A stretch of 64,000 nt of DNA from Desulfosediminicola ganghwensis. GTDB lineage: Bacteria; Desulfobacterota; Desulfobulbia; Desulfobulbales; Desulfocapsaceae. The notes under the pieces were generated by a model that saw only the letters and a program-made list of their open reading frames with translations, was not told the DNA's origin and searched no databases. The translations under genes were made by a program, and so were the position numbers. The stretch is from assembly GCF_005116675.2 (NCBI RefSeq), contig NZ_CP050699.1, positions 620,001 to 684,000 of the forward strand. Reading direction: 5' to 3'. Of this stretch, positions 1 through 8,487 are shown piece by piece (position 1 is the first letter of the stretch; each line of letters starts with the position of its first letter).

Positions 1-587
1 AGCTTCTCGCCGCATGGCCGGTGTACTTTGGCGGCATTGCATTTAATACAGACGTGAAAGACTATGGGAACCCCGAAGCAGCCAAGGGCATCAAACTGCG
101 CGTTCCCCCTATGAAGACATTCCAGCTTCTTGCCGATACAACAGGATACCTCGGCACCCCGATTCCATTTTCCGATGCTTTTACTGCTGTCCAGACCGGT
201 GTGGTTGACGGTGTGATCGGCTCCGGTGCAGAAGGTTATTATTCCTCCTTCAGAGATGTTACCAAAAATTACCTGCCGGCAAACACCCATTTTGAGGTGT
301 GGTACCTGATCATGAGTAAAAAGAAGTACGACAAGCTTTCCCCGGAAGGACAAGAGCAGATCCAGGATATCGCCAATCAGTTTGAGGATCGTCGTTGGGA
401 AGTAGCGGCAAAAGATCAAGAGGCAAATGAGCAGCGTCTTGCTGATTATGGCGCGACAATTCTCCCTATTAGTGAAGAGGAAATTGACGCAATAGCACAA
501 AAAGTCAGAACTGTTGTTTGGCCGCAGATCCAGGAAGATGTCGGCGCAGAGTGGGCTCAGACCGTTCTGAACAGCATAGTTGAATAA
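1..587 (+). CDS. TRAP transporter solute-binding protein, DctP family (partial, 5' end missing)
   Basis: Periplasmic receptor of a tripartite ATP-independent (TRAP) transporter, which captures an organic acid or sulfonate and hands it to the DctQM membrane proteins. About 195 C-terminal residues are visible; the frame is open to the left edge, so the signal peptide and first lobe lie outside the window. Family hallmarks are a segment beginning KLRVPP, a pattern near AVQTGVVDGVIG that matches the usual ALQQGVVDG ligand-lobe motif, and the W-Y-L-I-MSK strand of the second lobe. No dctQ or dctM follows, so the membrane partners must lie upstream. A hairpin (602-634) follows the stop. The substrate cannot be read from this part. 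It is a separate gene from the DctP at 37256-38266. Confidence 0.88.
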   Translation, partial: LLAAWPVYFGGIAFNTDVKDYGNPEAAKGIKLRVPPMKTFQLLADTTGYLGTPIPFSDAFTAVQTGVVDGVIGSGAEGYYSSFRDVTKNYLPANTHFEVWYLIMSKKKYDKLSPEGQEQIQDIANQFEDRRWEVAAKDQEANEQRLADYGATILPISEEEIDAIAQKVRTVVWPQIQEDVGAEWAQTVLNSIVE

Positions 588-601
588 CTGACCGCCAGGA
601 C

Positions 602-634
602 ATCGGTCCGCAATAATTCAAGTTGCGGGCCGAT
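602..634 (+). terminator. Hairpin after dctP, likely transcription end
   Basis: A 12-base inverted repeat (602-613 with 623-634, one mismatch) starts 15 bases after the dctP stop and is followed by a weak T-rich stretch (CCGTTTCACGCTT). It is probably the end of the TRAP operon, although the T tract is poor. Confidence 0.5.
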
Positions 635-779
635 CCGTTTCACGCTTGAGGTTGGCTGAAATCGATTGTTTTCCTGATCCCTGTTCTGACTATTCGGTTG
701 AAAGACTGCCGCTCAATAAAGAACTCAATCTCATCATTACTGGTGATTGACTTTTGAACAGATCAAATCCAACGGTTAT

Positions 780-998
780 TTAATACCCTGATATATTTTT
801 TGATCGAGGCAGGTTGATCAAGAAATATTTTCTGGCAGTGGATGCCATTCCCCCACTATTCACATCTGCTTTACCAGCTAACTCACCCCACCTTGAGAAG
901 ACCCCTAAACTGAAACCACTCTGGTCTTTCTGGCTCTTTTTCTCGCTTATCTGAATTAGTAAGGGCTTTTTCGGCAGCCTCAATGAGAAAATCTGCAA
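780..998 (-). CDS. Small hypothetical ORF, doubtful
   Basis: A 72-codon frame on the minus strand with no recognisable domain, no clear ribosome-binding site and no partner gene. Its C-terminal half (around GGMASTARKYFLINL) has a composition I associate with small ORFs that recur in intergenic DNA of related genomes, so it may mark a degenerate repeat rather than a protein. I cannot confirm that from the sequence alone. Confidence 0.2.
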   Translation of the reverse strand: MQIFSLRLPKKPLLIQISEKKSQKDQSGFSLGVFSRWGELAGKADVNSGGMASTARKYFLINLPRSKNISGY

Positions 999-1023
999 AG
1001 AAAAATTCGATCGGTACTCTCTG

Positions 1024-1070
1024 CACTTGACTTATTCGGTCAAGTGACCTAATATCTCAGTCAAGTGACC
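1024..1070. promoter_or_regulatory. Candidate operator: inverted repeat plus extra half-site
   Basis: CACTTGAC (1024-1031) and GTCAAGTG (1039-1046) form a perfect 8-base dyad with a 7-base spacer. A third copy of the half-site follows (GTCAAGTGACC at 1039-1049 and again at 1060-1070). Symmetric sites of this size are typical of TetR-family dimers, and the next gene (1315) encodes one, so autoregulation is a reasonable guess. The strong terminator in between makes the link to that gene indirect. Confidence 0.4.
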
Positions 1071-1194
1071 TTCGACATTCATTTTCGTCAATGTTCACCC
1101 TGTCTCCTGGTGTGGTAGCAGCGCTTAGGTACTGACAGACTGTATTTTCCGGATCGCTTATCTCCCTACTCTCTCTCTCTTCAAGCGGTTCGCA

Positions 1195-1237
1195 GTCGAG
1201 GGGGGAAGGCTTCTGGTCTTCCTCCCTCGACTTTTTT
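1195..1237 (+). terminator. Strong rho-independent terminator without an upstream gene
   Basis: Arms at 1195-1208 and 1218-1231 (14 bases, one mismatch) are followed directly by TTTTTT. No plus-strand gene precedes it for more than 600 bases, so it either ends a small RNA or acts as an attenuator in the leader of the TetR gene at 1315. Confidence 0.75.
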
Positions 1238-1314
1238 CAGGTAACGACAGACACACTGTTCTTCTAAAGAAGATATAAACATTCCAGTATTTTTTCACCT
1301 ATTCCGGTCGAACT

Positions 1315-1965
1315 ATGAAAAAAACTGAGAGTACCAAGGAACAACTCATCACCAGTGCCGGCGAGCTCTTTGCAGACAATGGGTTTGGCGCCGTAAGCAC
1401 CAGAATGATCGCTGACAGGGCCGGAGTCAAACTAAGCGGAATTCATTATCATTTTGGCAGCAAGGAAAAGCTCTATATAGAGGCCTGTCTTACTGCCCAC
1501 CGCCGTTGTCAACTCACGACTTTTGCCGATATTCTTGAAGAAAACCCAGCTCTCGCCTCAACACCGGAAGGCCAGGCAGAAATAGTCAGAAACGCTGTTT
1601 TTCGCTGTTTTCACGATCACTTCTATTCCAAGCGCCCCGAATGGGAAGTTAATCTTCTCCTGCGGGAAATGATCACCCCCACCAACGCCATGACCACTCT
1701 GGTCGATTTGATTTTCAGACCGGAAGCGGAGAGCGCCGCACTTTTTTACCAGCAGGTAAAGCCAACAGCCAGTTATGAGGAAGCGGCCGCCTGGTTTGAT
1801 CTCATGTATGGTGAAATATTCTTCTATACCGTTGCCCGAAAAACCATCCAGATGGTTCGCGGTGTCGAAACTCTCAGTACCGAGTTTTACCAGATGGCTG
1901 CAGCAAAACTTGCACGAGCCATGATTCTGGAAGCAGATCTCCCGCTTCCGGCAGATTTGACATAG
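1315..1965 (+). CDS. TetR/AcrR-family transcriptional regulator, CecR-like
   Basis: A 216-residue one-component repressor. The N-terminal TetR helix-turn-helix (about residues 8-55) has the usual pattern: A-G-E-L-F-A-D-N-G-F, then T-R-M-I-A-D-R-A-G-V, then I-H-Y-H-F-G-S-K-E-L-Y. The C-terminal ligand domain contains LLLREMITPT, which matches the CecR/YbiH (DUF1956) class, whose members control efflux pumps. No efflux genes are adjacent, so targets are unknown; a dyad at 1024-1070 could be its operator. The ATG at 1315 is the first Met of the conserved HTH region, but there is no strong Shine-Dalgarno. The gene faces the 2115-4798 operon tail to tail. Confidence 0.85.
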   Translation: MKKTESTKEQLITSAGELFADNGFGAVSTRMIADRAGVKLSGIHYHFGSKEKLYIEACLTAHRRCQLTTFADILEENPALASTPEGQAEIVRNAVFRCFHDHFYSKRPEWEVNLLLREMITPTNAMTTLVDLIFRPEAESAALFYQQVKPTASYEEAAAWFDLMYGEIFFYTVARKTIQMVRGVETLSTEFYQMAAAKLARAMILEADLPLPADLT

Positions 1966-2069
1966 CTATTGCATCGGGTCACTTACTGAAAACACGCTTT
2001 CTCTCTTTTTCAATCCTTCAAAGACAGCCAGGATAGCTCCGGGATTGAAGTCTCATCCCTATTTCCCAC

Positions 2070-2108
2070 ACAAAAAACCGGCAAGGGTATAGTCCCCCGT
2101 GCCGGTTT
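2070..2108 (-). terminator. Terminator of the 4798-2115 operon, probably bidirectional
   Basis: AAACCGGCA (2075-2083) pairs with TGCCGGTTT (2100-2108). Read on the minus strand the stem is followed by TTTTTTG, a good U tract, directly downstream of the thioesterase stop. On the plus strand it could also end the TetR transcript. Confidence 0.75.
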
Positions 2109-2114
2109 GCGGTA

Positions 2115-2660
2115 TCAGTTCAACTCTGTGGTCTCGATCCGGTCACTACCGGAAATGGCTGCGGACTCCATCGCCTCGATATCCTCTTCAGACATTATCT
2201 TCATCCGCAAAAACTGCTTTTTGGAAAAAAGCGCAAACTCACCATCCGCTGCGGCACAAAGCTCGCCATGCTCGTCATGAATTTCGGCTCGTACCAGGGC
2301 CCGCCTCTCGGTTGGCTGCTCCCTGATATAGCCGGTAACTGTCAATTTAGCACCTATTCGCACAGGGCGATGGAAAGATACCGTCATAGTCTTGGTGAGC
2401 ATAAACCGACGTGTCAGGATAATTACCGTCCACCCCATGGTCTCATCGAGCATGGTGGAGAGTATCCCGCCATGAATGAGATTAGACCAGCCGCGAAAGC
2501 GTTTATCCATCGTAAGCCGTGAGCGCAACATGCTCCCGTTCGACTCAAAGCGCATCTGTAAGCCGTGGTTATTACCCGGACCACAGCCAAAACATTCCTC
2601 ATCTGCAGACTTCAGAAACCTCCATAATGGTTCCGTCTCTTCCGTATGGCTCTCGTACAT
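2115..2660 (-). CDS. PaaI/4HBT-family acyl-CoA thioesterase
   Basis: Hot-dog fold thioesterase of about 181 residues, predicted to hydrolyse an acyl- or aroyl-CoA ester in the cytoplasm. Visible marks are an ECFGCGPGNNHGLQMRF N-terminal cysteine loop, common in one branch of the family, and the core HGGILSTMLDETMGW, where the HGG-x-DE pattern carries the catalytic Asp/Glu region. The start is placed at ATG 2660 because AAGGAGAT sits just upstream; a longer frame to 2762 would overlap the preceding gene and lacks such a site. It is the last gene of a minus-strand run after the MBL-fold gene and the AI-2E permease; the grouping suggests no clear shared role. Confidence 0.85.
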   Translation of the reverse strand: MYESHTEETEPLWRFLKSADEECFGCGPGNNHGLQMRFESNGSMLRSRLTMDKRFRGWSNLIHGGILSTMLDETMGWTVIILTRRFMLTKTMTVSFHRPVRIGAKLTVTGYIREQPTERRALVRAEIHDEHGELCAAADGEFALFSKKQFLRMKIMSEEDIEAMESAAISGSDRIETTELN

Positions 2661-2727
2661 GCCATCTCCTTTTCTGTGAAAAATTGCGCATATTTGAATG
2701 GAAAATATCGTGACTTTCGATATGCAA

Positions 2728-3537
2728 TTAAGGTTGCAGCCGGATGTTGCCGTTTTCTGCAACCCGCATTCTGATCACTCCCTCTTCGGCGGTGGCGAAA
2801 GTCCGGATCTTATGACTGAGTAATTGATCAACCAACTCACGGCCAGGTCTGGCACCACTGATTATGACAACCTTCGGCTGAACACGCTCAAGTAGGGTTT
2901 GTGAGATTCTATTCTCTTCACCGGCTCCGAACTGCAGAACCATGGAATTCAGATCCTGCCTGGAGCGAAGCATTCTCTCCTCGCCATTTGCTGAAACATC
3001 ACCAAATAGTAGAAAGCGGAAATCGTTAAACTCCACCAGAAGCGCCAACGCACGGCTGGTGTAGTCTCCCCCCCCCGCAAAGGCCACCGAAGGATGAACC
3101 ACCTTGATCCGCATATCACCACACTTCCAGGAGTCCCCCCTGGCCAGTACGGAGTACGGCAGATGAAACTGCAGTTCGCTATACTTCCTGTAGCCGTCCT
3201 CGGATTCATTCATATCACCATTATCCGAGAGCTCTAAAATTTTCATGGAATCAAACAGAACCTCCAAACCACCATAAAGCTGCTTATGTGGATGGGTGAT
3301 TACCACAAAATCAAGCGTCTCGATCCCTCTCTCCTTGAGTAGGTGGGCAATCTCATCGCCATATTTTCTGGGGCCGGCATCCACCAGCATTGCGCACTTG
3401 CCGGGTTGATGCAGCAGGGTGGCATTACCATCTCCCACATCCGCGAAATAAATATCTACCGGTTTCGCCAAAACAGAAACAGCAGAAAAACCCCAGATCA
3501 GGGCTAAAAGCAGACAGCACGCAATTCGAGTCCCCAT
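2728..3537 (-). CDS. Exported ComEC/Rec2-like metallo-beta-lactamase-fold protein with degenerate metal motif
   Basis: A 269-residue protein with an N-terminal signal peptide (hydrophobic core about 5-24, then VLAKP) followed by a single metallo-beta-lactamase domain most like the nuclease domain of ComEC. D-V-G-D-G-N-A (33-39) corresponds to the DVGQGD motif and VDAG (52-55) to the next strand. The key motif, normally THPHxDHxGG, reads THPHKQLYGG (81-90), so the Asp-His pair that completes the metal site is missing. Catalysis is therefore doubtful; a binding role is possible. The start has a GAGGGGAG Shine-Dalgarno. It lies between the AI-2E permease gene and the thioesterase gene in the same direction. 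Confidence 0.8.
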   Translation of the reverse strand: MGTRIACCLLLALIWGFSAVSVLAKPVDIYFADVGDGNATLLHQPGKCAMLVDAGPRKYGDEIAHLLKERGIETLDFVVITHPHKQLYGGLEVLFDSMKILELSDNGDMNESEDGYRKYSELQFHLPYSVLARGDSWKCGDMRIKVVHPSVAFAGGGDYTSRALALLVEFNDFRFLLFGDVSANGEERMLRSRQDLNSMVLQFGAGEENRISQTLLERVQPKVVIISGARPGRELVDQLLSHKIRTFATAEEGVIRMRVAENGNIRLQP

Positions 3538-3649
3538 TAAACTCCCCTCGTGGCCTGAAATTGTATCTCCTTTTTACGGACCTAAAAAATTCTGCGCATG
3601 TTCAAATGATATCTGTTGTGCGCACATTGTTCAAATCCAGGCAGCTCTC

Positions 3650-4798
3650 TTACCCTTGTTTTTCCTGCTTCTCACTTTCTTGGGGCGATACGGCAATCTC
3701 TTCCACCCCGGCCGATTCTTGTCGGACGGCGCGGATTATCGGGCCGACGTCGGGGAGGTATTCGTGAAAAACCTTGCCGTAAATACCCCAGATAGTGATG
3801 AAAAGCGCAGCTATTATGGGGCCGATTATAATTCCGAGCAAGCCAAACATGGTGATTCCGCCGAGGGTTCCGAAGAGTACGAACAGATCATGCATTTCCG
3901 TATCTTTGCCCACCAAGCGTGGTCGCACCAAATTATCAAGGTTACCTGCGACCGCTCCACACAGGATAACCAGAATAATGACACCGGTGAAATTCCCCAA
4001 CAGCGCCAGAATAATTACCGCAGGTCCCCAGACAATAGCAGTACCGAAAGCAGGGATAATGGAAGTAACAGCCATTACACTTCCCCAGAACACCGCACCC
4101 TCAATACCGGCAATGGCAAAGGCCAGGCCGCAGATCGTGCCCTGCATGATCCCGATAATGATCGTGCCCTTGATGGTCGCCCTGGTTACGGAGGTGAAAC
4201 GCTGCAGCAGGAGCTGCTCGTCTTCATCCTCTAAAGGCAGAAAGTAGAGGATGCGCTCCAGCAACACATCACCCATAGTGAGAAAATAGAACATCACGTA
4301 GAGCATTATGATCGCACCGAATAGCGCATTCACGGTGATACCGGCAACTGACTGCAACGATTCAATCAGAAAGCTCGACACCGTACCGACCAACTCCCCG
4401 GCTTTCTGGACAAGCACATCCCGATACGGCAGTAACAGCTCATAATATGGAATTTTCTCCAAGAAACGACCGACTGCAGACGGTTCATTAATAAATTCCT
4501 GCACCCAGGGCGTGACAGACTGGCCCACATTGATCGCCTGGCCGACAACAACGCCGATAAGGATTGTGAGAGGTATAAGCACCACCAGTACGATGCCGAT
4601 AACAACCAGGATAGACGCGATATTCTGCCTGCCACCGATCTTGCCGCTCAACCACCTGTGGGTCGGGCTGGCCATGGATGAAAAGAGTGCCGCCATGAAT
4701 ATCGCCATCAAAAAGCCTTGAATCATACTCAGGAATATGGCCGAGATGAGTACCACCAACCCCAGCAACACCGCCTTGTGTACAGCTTCCTTCTTCAT
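3650..4798 (-). CDS. AI-2E family transporter (PerM/YdiK type)
   Basis: An inner-membrane protein of 382 residues with seven to eight predicted membrane segments: two short ones at the N-terminus, one near residues 60-85, then a cluster after residue 150. It belongs to the AI-2E/UPF0118 permease family, whose members export autoinducer-2 or act as Na+/H+ antiporters. The typical GxxFGLxGIIIGPIIAAL C-terminal signature is visible (FGLLGIIIGPIIAAL). A charged C-terminal tail follows. No LuxS gene is present here, so the name describes the family only. First gene of the minus-strand run ending at 2115. Confidence 0.88.
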   Translation of the reverse strand: MKKEAVHKAVLLGLVVLISAIFLSMIQGFLMAIFMAALFSSMASPTHRWLSGKIGGRQNIASILVVIGIVLVVLIPLTILIGVVVGQAINVGQSVTPWVQEFINEPSAVGRFLEKIPYYELLLPYRDVLVQKAGELVGTVSSFLIESLQSVAGITVNALFGAIIMLYVMFYFLTMGDVLLERILYFLPLEDEDEQLLLQRFTSVTRATIKGTIIIGIMQGTICGLAFAIAGIEGAVFWGSVMAVTSIIPAFGTAIVWGPAVIILALLGNFTGVIILVILCGAVAGNLDNLVRPRLVGKDTEMHDLFVLFGTLGGITMFGLLGIIIGPIIAALFITIWGIYGKVFHEYLPDVGPIIRAVRQESAGVEEIAVSPQESEKQEKQG

Positions 4799-5112
4799 TT
4801 CTATTCACTCTCCGAAAATCGTTACTGTGGTTATGTCCATAACATTCTATTGCAAATCCGGGAGAGTATTCAGGCTCGTTACATCTCCCGGTTTGACCGG
4901 CTGAAAATTACGGCCGGCCAAAACTGCGGCATTCAGTTCCTGATACCTCACATAATCGCTGTATTACAACATAGTACTGCAATTTCGCATAGAACAACAT
5001 ACGCCTTGGCGCCTCAGGTGATTCTCCATTCCGCACGCCTTCCGACTCATCCCCTGCCCAAAAGGCCCGCTTGATGCCGGACCTTTCACGGTCTGCCGCT
5101 CTCGGAAATGAG
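4799..5112. other. 314-base intergenic stretch
   Basis: It lies between the start of the AI-2E gene and the stop of trkH, both on the minus strand. It holds a weak dyad (CCGGGAGA 4858-4865 with TCTCCCGG 4884-4891) in the presumed leader of the AI-2E gene and a likely trkH terminator (5056-5086). No gene was seen. Confidence 0.6.
5056..5086 (-). terminator. Probable trkH terminator
   Basis: On the minus strand AAAGGTCCG and CGGGCCTTT form a nine-pair stem (one G-T pair) around an eight-base loop, followed by TGGGC. The U tract is short, so the call is tentative. Confidence 0.4.
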
Positions 5113-6570
5113 CTATTTTTTCCAGAAGTCAGGCAAAAAGATCACCAGGGCTGAAAACATCTCCAAACGGCCGACCAACATATTCCAGGAGAGAAACCAC
5201 TTGCTGGCGTTTGACAAAAAGGCATAATTCTCGGTCGGTCCCACCGCACCGAAACCGGGGCCGATATTCATCAGTGATGCAATTACGGCACTCATGGCGC
5301 TGAGGTAATCCACCGGGTCAAAGAGAACCACCAGGCAACCTCCACTCAGGACGAGCAGGATATTTACAATAAAATAGCATACCGCCAGGTCGATTACCCC
5401 GGCCTCAACCGGCCTGCCATTCAAACGCACCGAGTTGACCGTCATCGGCTGCACATAGATACGCCGCATGGTCGCATACATATATTTGAAGATGAGCGCA
5501 TAATGAACGATTTTGATACCGCTGGTGGTGGAACCGGCGCAGGCGCCAATGAAGCAAACCACAAAAAGCAGCATAATTGCCGCCTGGGGCCACAACTCAT
5601 AGTTGGCGGTGGTAAAGCCGGTTGTGGTCAACAGTGAAACTACCTGGAAAGCCCCGAATCTTAAGCAATCTGTAAAGGTAGCGTATGAACCGCTGCCATA
5701 GAGCACCAGACTGGTAGCCATAACGAAGAACAGTACAATCACCAAGTACCAGCGAAATTCCGTATTTTTAGCTACCCCGCGAAAATCACCCTTTATGAAT
5801 TGGTAGAAGAGACCAAAAGTGATACCACCGAGAAACATAAAGACTATGATGACCCAGTCGATATAGGCGCTGTCAAACGCCTGCACGCTGGCATTGCGGG
5901 TAGAGTAGCCTGATGTTGAGACTGTTCCGAAGGCGTGGCAGAGGGCATCAAAGAGCGACATGCCGCCAAACTGCAAAAGGACGGTCTGAATAAGATTCAG
6001 GGCCAGATAAATAGACCAGAGCCAGAGCATGGTGTCCTTATTTCTGGCTTTGAATTTCTCACCGGTTATCACCTGCCCCGGACTTGACTCCGCCCTGAAG
6101 ATACGCACCCCACCCATGCCGTGGGGCAAAAAAAGCAAGGTAAGGGTCAAAAAGCCCATCCCCCCGAGCAGATGCGTCTGGCTACGCCAGAACAGTAGCC
6201 CGTGCGGCACAGATTCGATATCAGTCAGTATCGTCGCACCGGTCGTAGTATACCCGGACATCATTTCAAAAAATGCATCGGTAAACGATGGAATCGTGCC
6301 ATGCAAAATAAAAGGCAGTGCAGAAAAGGCTGAAATCATGACCCAGCCGAAAGTGGCCAGGAAAAGTCCATCCTTCATACTGAAATCATAATTTTTGCGA
6401 TAAACGTGTTTGATCACCAGGCCTAAACTAATTGTGATCAGAGCAGAAATAATCAGAGCATTCAGGTCGTCGCCCCCAAACCAGAGAGAGCAGAGTATCG
6501 GCATTATCATGGAAGAGCCGGTGACAACCAGTAAGACTCCGAAAACATTGAGAATTGATCTGTAATTCAT
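5113..6570 (-). CDS. trkH: TrkH-family potassium uptake protein
   Basis: Membrane channel subunit for K+ (or Na+-coupled K+) uptake, 485 residues. It has the four-fold M1-P-M2 repeat with selectivity-filter loops: SGYTTTGATI in the first, TVSTSGYSTR in the second, LTTTGFTTAN in the third and MNIGPGFGAVGP in the fourth. Each carries the conserved filter glycine. The length matches TrkH (about 480). The usual cytoplasmic regulator TrkA is not next to it, so it must be encoded elsewhere. It stands alone between the AI-2E gene and pyrF with its own apparent terminator. Start ATG at 6570; the ribosome-binding site is weak. Confidence 0.93.
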   Translation of the reverse strand: MNYRSILNVFGVLLVVTGSSMIMPILCSLWFGGDDLNALIISALITISLGLVIKHVYRKNYDFSMKDGLFLATFGWVMISAFSALPFILHGTIPSFTDAFFEMMSGYTTTGATILTDIESVPHGLLFWRSQTHLLGGMGFLTLTLLFLPHGMGGVRIFRAESSPGQVITGEKFKARNKDTMLWLWSIYLALNLIQTVLLQFGGMSLFDALCHAFGTVSTSGYSTRNASVQAFDSAYIDWVIIVFMFLGGITFGLFYQFIKGDFRGVAKNTEFRWYLVIVLFFVMATSLVLYGSGSYATFTDCLRFGAFQVVSLLTTTGFTTANYELWPQAAIMLLFVVCFIGACAGSTTSGIKIVHYALIFKYMYATMRRIYVQPMTVNSVRLNGRPVEAGVIDLAVCYFIVNILLVLSGGCLVVLFDPVDYLSAMSAVIASLMNIGPGFGAVGPTENYAFLSNASKWFLSWNMLVGRLEMFSALVIFLPDFWKK

Positions 6571-6723
6571 AGCTGATACATTCCCCCAGACTACCTCACA
6601 GGACTTTTCCTGAAGACGAAGCCGGAATCATAGGGCAGCTGCAACCCTGAAATTCTGCCAAACCCGACAGGACCTAACATACCGGAAAATAGGAACTTAC
6701 CAGTCTGCCCCTGGCGAATCGAC

Positions 6724-6767
6724 TAAAAAAGTGAGAGCAACCGGCCTCAATGGCGGCCGGTCCTCTC
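6724..6767 (-). terminator. pyrF terminator
   Basis: Extended stem-loop: GAGAG + ACCGGCC (6733-6746) pairs with GGCCGGT + CTCTC (6755-6767). On the minus strand it is followed by ACTTTTTTAG. It lies about 70 bases after the pyrF stop. Confidence 0.75.
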
Positions 6768-6837
6768 GTATCTTTTAACATAACGTTCTGAAGATCAATA
6801 GGATTTCATCCATATTGAATCAGTTTTCCAAGGAAGG

Positions 6838-7551
6838 CTAGGAGGAAGAGTCAACTATATCTTGCTGCATCATTTCGATAACGCGGACAGGATCGTCAGC
6901 TTTGGTGATAGGGCGGCCGACCACGACGTAATTGGCGCCATTCTTGATTGCCATTCCAGCGGTAACCACACGTTTCTGGTCATCACCGGAATCGGTTACA
7001 TTGGCACCGGGACGAATGCCCGGGGTGACAATGAGAAGTTTCTCACCCAGCTCTTTACGCATTCTCTCTGCTTCCATGCCAGATGAAACCACACCGTCAC
7101 AGCCCAGTTCGAGGGCACGTTTGGCACGGTAATAGACCAAATCCTCAACAGACTGGGTCATGCCCATGGCACGCATATCCTCTTCGCCAAAGCTGGTCAG
7201 CACAGTAACTGCCAAAAGCTGCATATCACCTCTGGCTTCCATGGCAGCCCTGATGATGGGGTCATTACCATGGATGGTTGCAAAGGTTACACCCCTGCTG
7301 TTCACCTGCTCCACTGCCAGCTTGACAGTTTCGGGAATATCAAAAAATTTCAGGTCAAGCATGACTTTATGACCTCTGTCCACGATCCAGTCCACGGTGT
7401 TGAACCAATCCGACATAAAGAGCTGTAGCCCAACTTTGAAAAAGCCTGCATGCGACTCGCACCGTTTGACCATTTCCTTGGCCTTCTCCGGATTATCAAC
7501 ATCCAGAGCGACAATTATCCGATCCTTTAACGGGATTTGCTGTTCACTCAT
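6838..7551 (-). CDS. pyrF: Orotidine-5'-phosphate decarboxylase
   Basis: Catalyses decarboxylation of OMP to UMP, the last step of de novo pyrimidine synthesis, in the cytoplasm. The 237-residue protein has the TIM-barrel signatures of the short bacterial class: IVALDVDNPEKA at the N-terminus, the catalytic DLKFFDIPETV (D-x-K-x-x-D pattern), VTPGIRP, and the phosphate-binding VVGRPITKADDP. Length fits the family. It is monocistronic here with a strong terminator; the other pyr genes are not nearby. Confidence 0.97.
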   Translation of the reverse strand: MSEQQIPLKDRIIVALDVDNPEKAKEMVKRCESHAGFFKVGLQLFMSDWFNTVDWIVDRGHKVMLDLKFFDIPETVKLAVEQVNSRGVTFATIHGNDPIIRAAMEARGDMQLLAVTVLTSFGEEDMRAMGMTQSVEDLVYYRAKRALELGCDGVVSSGMEAERMRKELGEKLLIVTPGIRPGANVTDSGDDQKRVVTAGMAIKNGANYVVVGRPITKADDPVRVIEMMQQDIVDSSS

Positions 7552-7647
7552 CTTGTACTCGAAGGGTAATATTTTAACAGGTGGCAGACCCGCAGTAACA
7601 TGCAGGGTTTATTATGCACCACCAGTTGGTGAAAATCCACGCTGTAT

Positions 7648-8487
7648 TTACTCCCATTGGGACTGTTCTGCAAGTAGTGAGAAAATCCGGGAACACTGCT
7701 GCGGACTCGGGGTCTCACCACTTTCAGGCAACAGTTTCACAATTTTCTCAAGCTCGACGCCCCGCTCAGCATCGGCGACCGAAGCGACAACAGACGTTCC
7801 CTGTGCTCTTAACCTGAGCCATTTTCCCCTGTCCGTGCTTTTGCTTATGCAGGCAGAGGCAATATCAGACATCCACTGCTCCAGATCCCTGGTTTCCAAC
7901 GCCTCCTCAGCTGAGGCTCTTTCCCGCTCCTCATCCAGGGACATCGCTTCAGGCATTGCCCGCTTCTGCAATGATTTTGTCTGGGGCTGGACAGCGTCTG
8001 ACGATACCTTTGGAACAGGTGCTCTCTCCACCGCAGACTGCTCCATAACTGGGGCGGAAGGAGCAAAATCCTGCTGATTGATCTCCCTCGGCACTTCGCG
8101 GATATTGAGGAAGACAACAACACTTGCCGCAATGGCAAACGCCGAACCAAGCCAGGTCAGATTGCGAACAGTTGAGGCAGAGCGTGACGTACCGCCGCTT
8201 CGTTCCACAGAGGCAATACTGAAACTGATTGCCACCAGGGCATTATAACATTTTTTACACTCGGCAAAATGCGCCATCGCCTGCTTTTTTTCTTCGGGAG
8301 AGCTGGTTCCCATGGCTATCGAAGCCAGTTGCTCATTGGTAAGGCATGCTCCGCTGTCAGGCGCTTCCTGCTGGTCTTTTTCTTCAGCAGCGAGCGCCAG
8401 TTGTGCCGTCAGCGCATCCTTTTTTTGATGTGTATCTATACGCTCGTTTTTCTTATTCTGCTCGTTCGCTGTCATGACTGAAATCAC
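7648..8487 (-). CDS. Putative anti-sigma factor, zinc-finger-like, one membrane segment
   Basis: A 279-residue protein that I infer to be an anti-sigma factor. The N-terminal third is charged and then shows an H-x3-C-x2-C pattern (H73, C77, C80) like the zf-HC2/ZAS zinc finger that binds ECF sigma factors. One hydrophobic helix follows (about 110-129), and the C-terminal part is low-complexity and then helical, predicted periplasmic. It lies about 100 bases after the sigma-factor gene in the same direction, the usual sigma/anti-sigma order. The start may be GTG 8487 or ATG 8475. The periplasmic part matches no family I recognise. Confidence 0.7.
   Translation of the reverse strand: MISVMTANEQNKKNERIDTHQKKDALTAQLALAAEEKDQQEAPDSGACLTNEQLASIAMGTSSPEEKKQAMAHFAECKKCYNALVAISFSIASVERSGGTSRSASTVRNLTWLGSAFAIAASVVVFLNIREVPREINQQDFAPSAPVMEQSAVERAPVPKVSSDAVQPQTKSLQKRAMPEAMSLDEERERASAEEALETRDLEQWMSDIASACISKSTDRGKWLRLRAQGTSVVASVADAERGVELEKIVKLLPESGETPSPQQCSRIFSLLAEQSQWE

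Larger units (their letters stand above)
588..1314. other. 727-base stretch without a confident gene
   Basis: It contains the hairpin after dctP (602-634), a doubtful minus-strand ORF (780-998), a repeat cluster with the core GTCAAGTGACC (1024-1070) and a strong plus-strand terminator (1195-1237) that no annotated gene explains. A small RNA ending at 1237 is possible. No tRNA was seen. Confidence 0.6.

Noticed and set aside
588-1314. Search for a tRNA or 6S RNA gene
   Set aside because: No cloverleaf or T-loop pattern (GGTTCGAATCC-like) and no recognisable 6S central bubble was seen.
3656-4247. Overlapping plus-strand ORFs opposite the AI-2E permease gene
   Set aside because: Repetitive low-complexity translations complementary to hydrophobic codons of the permease; no domain.
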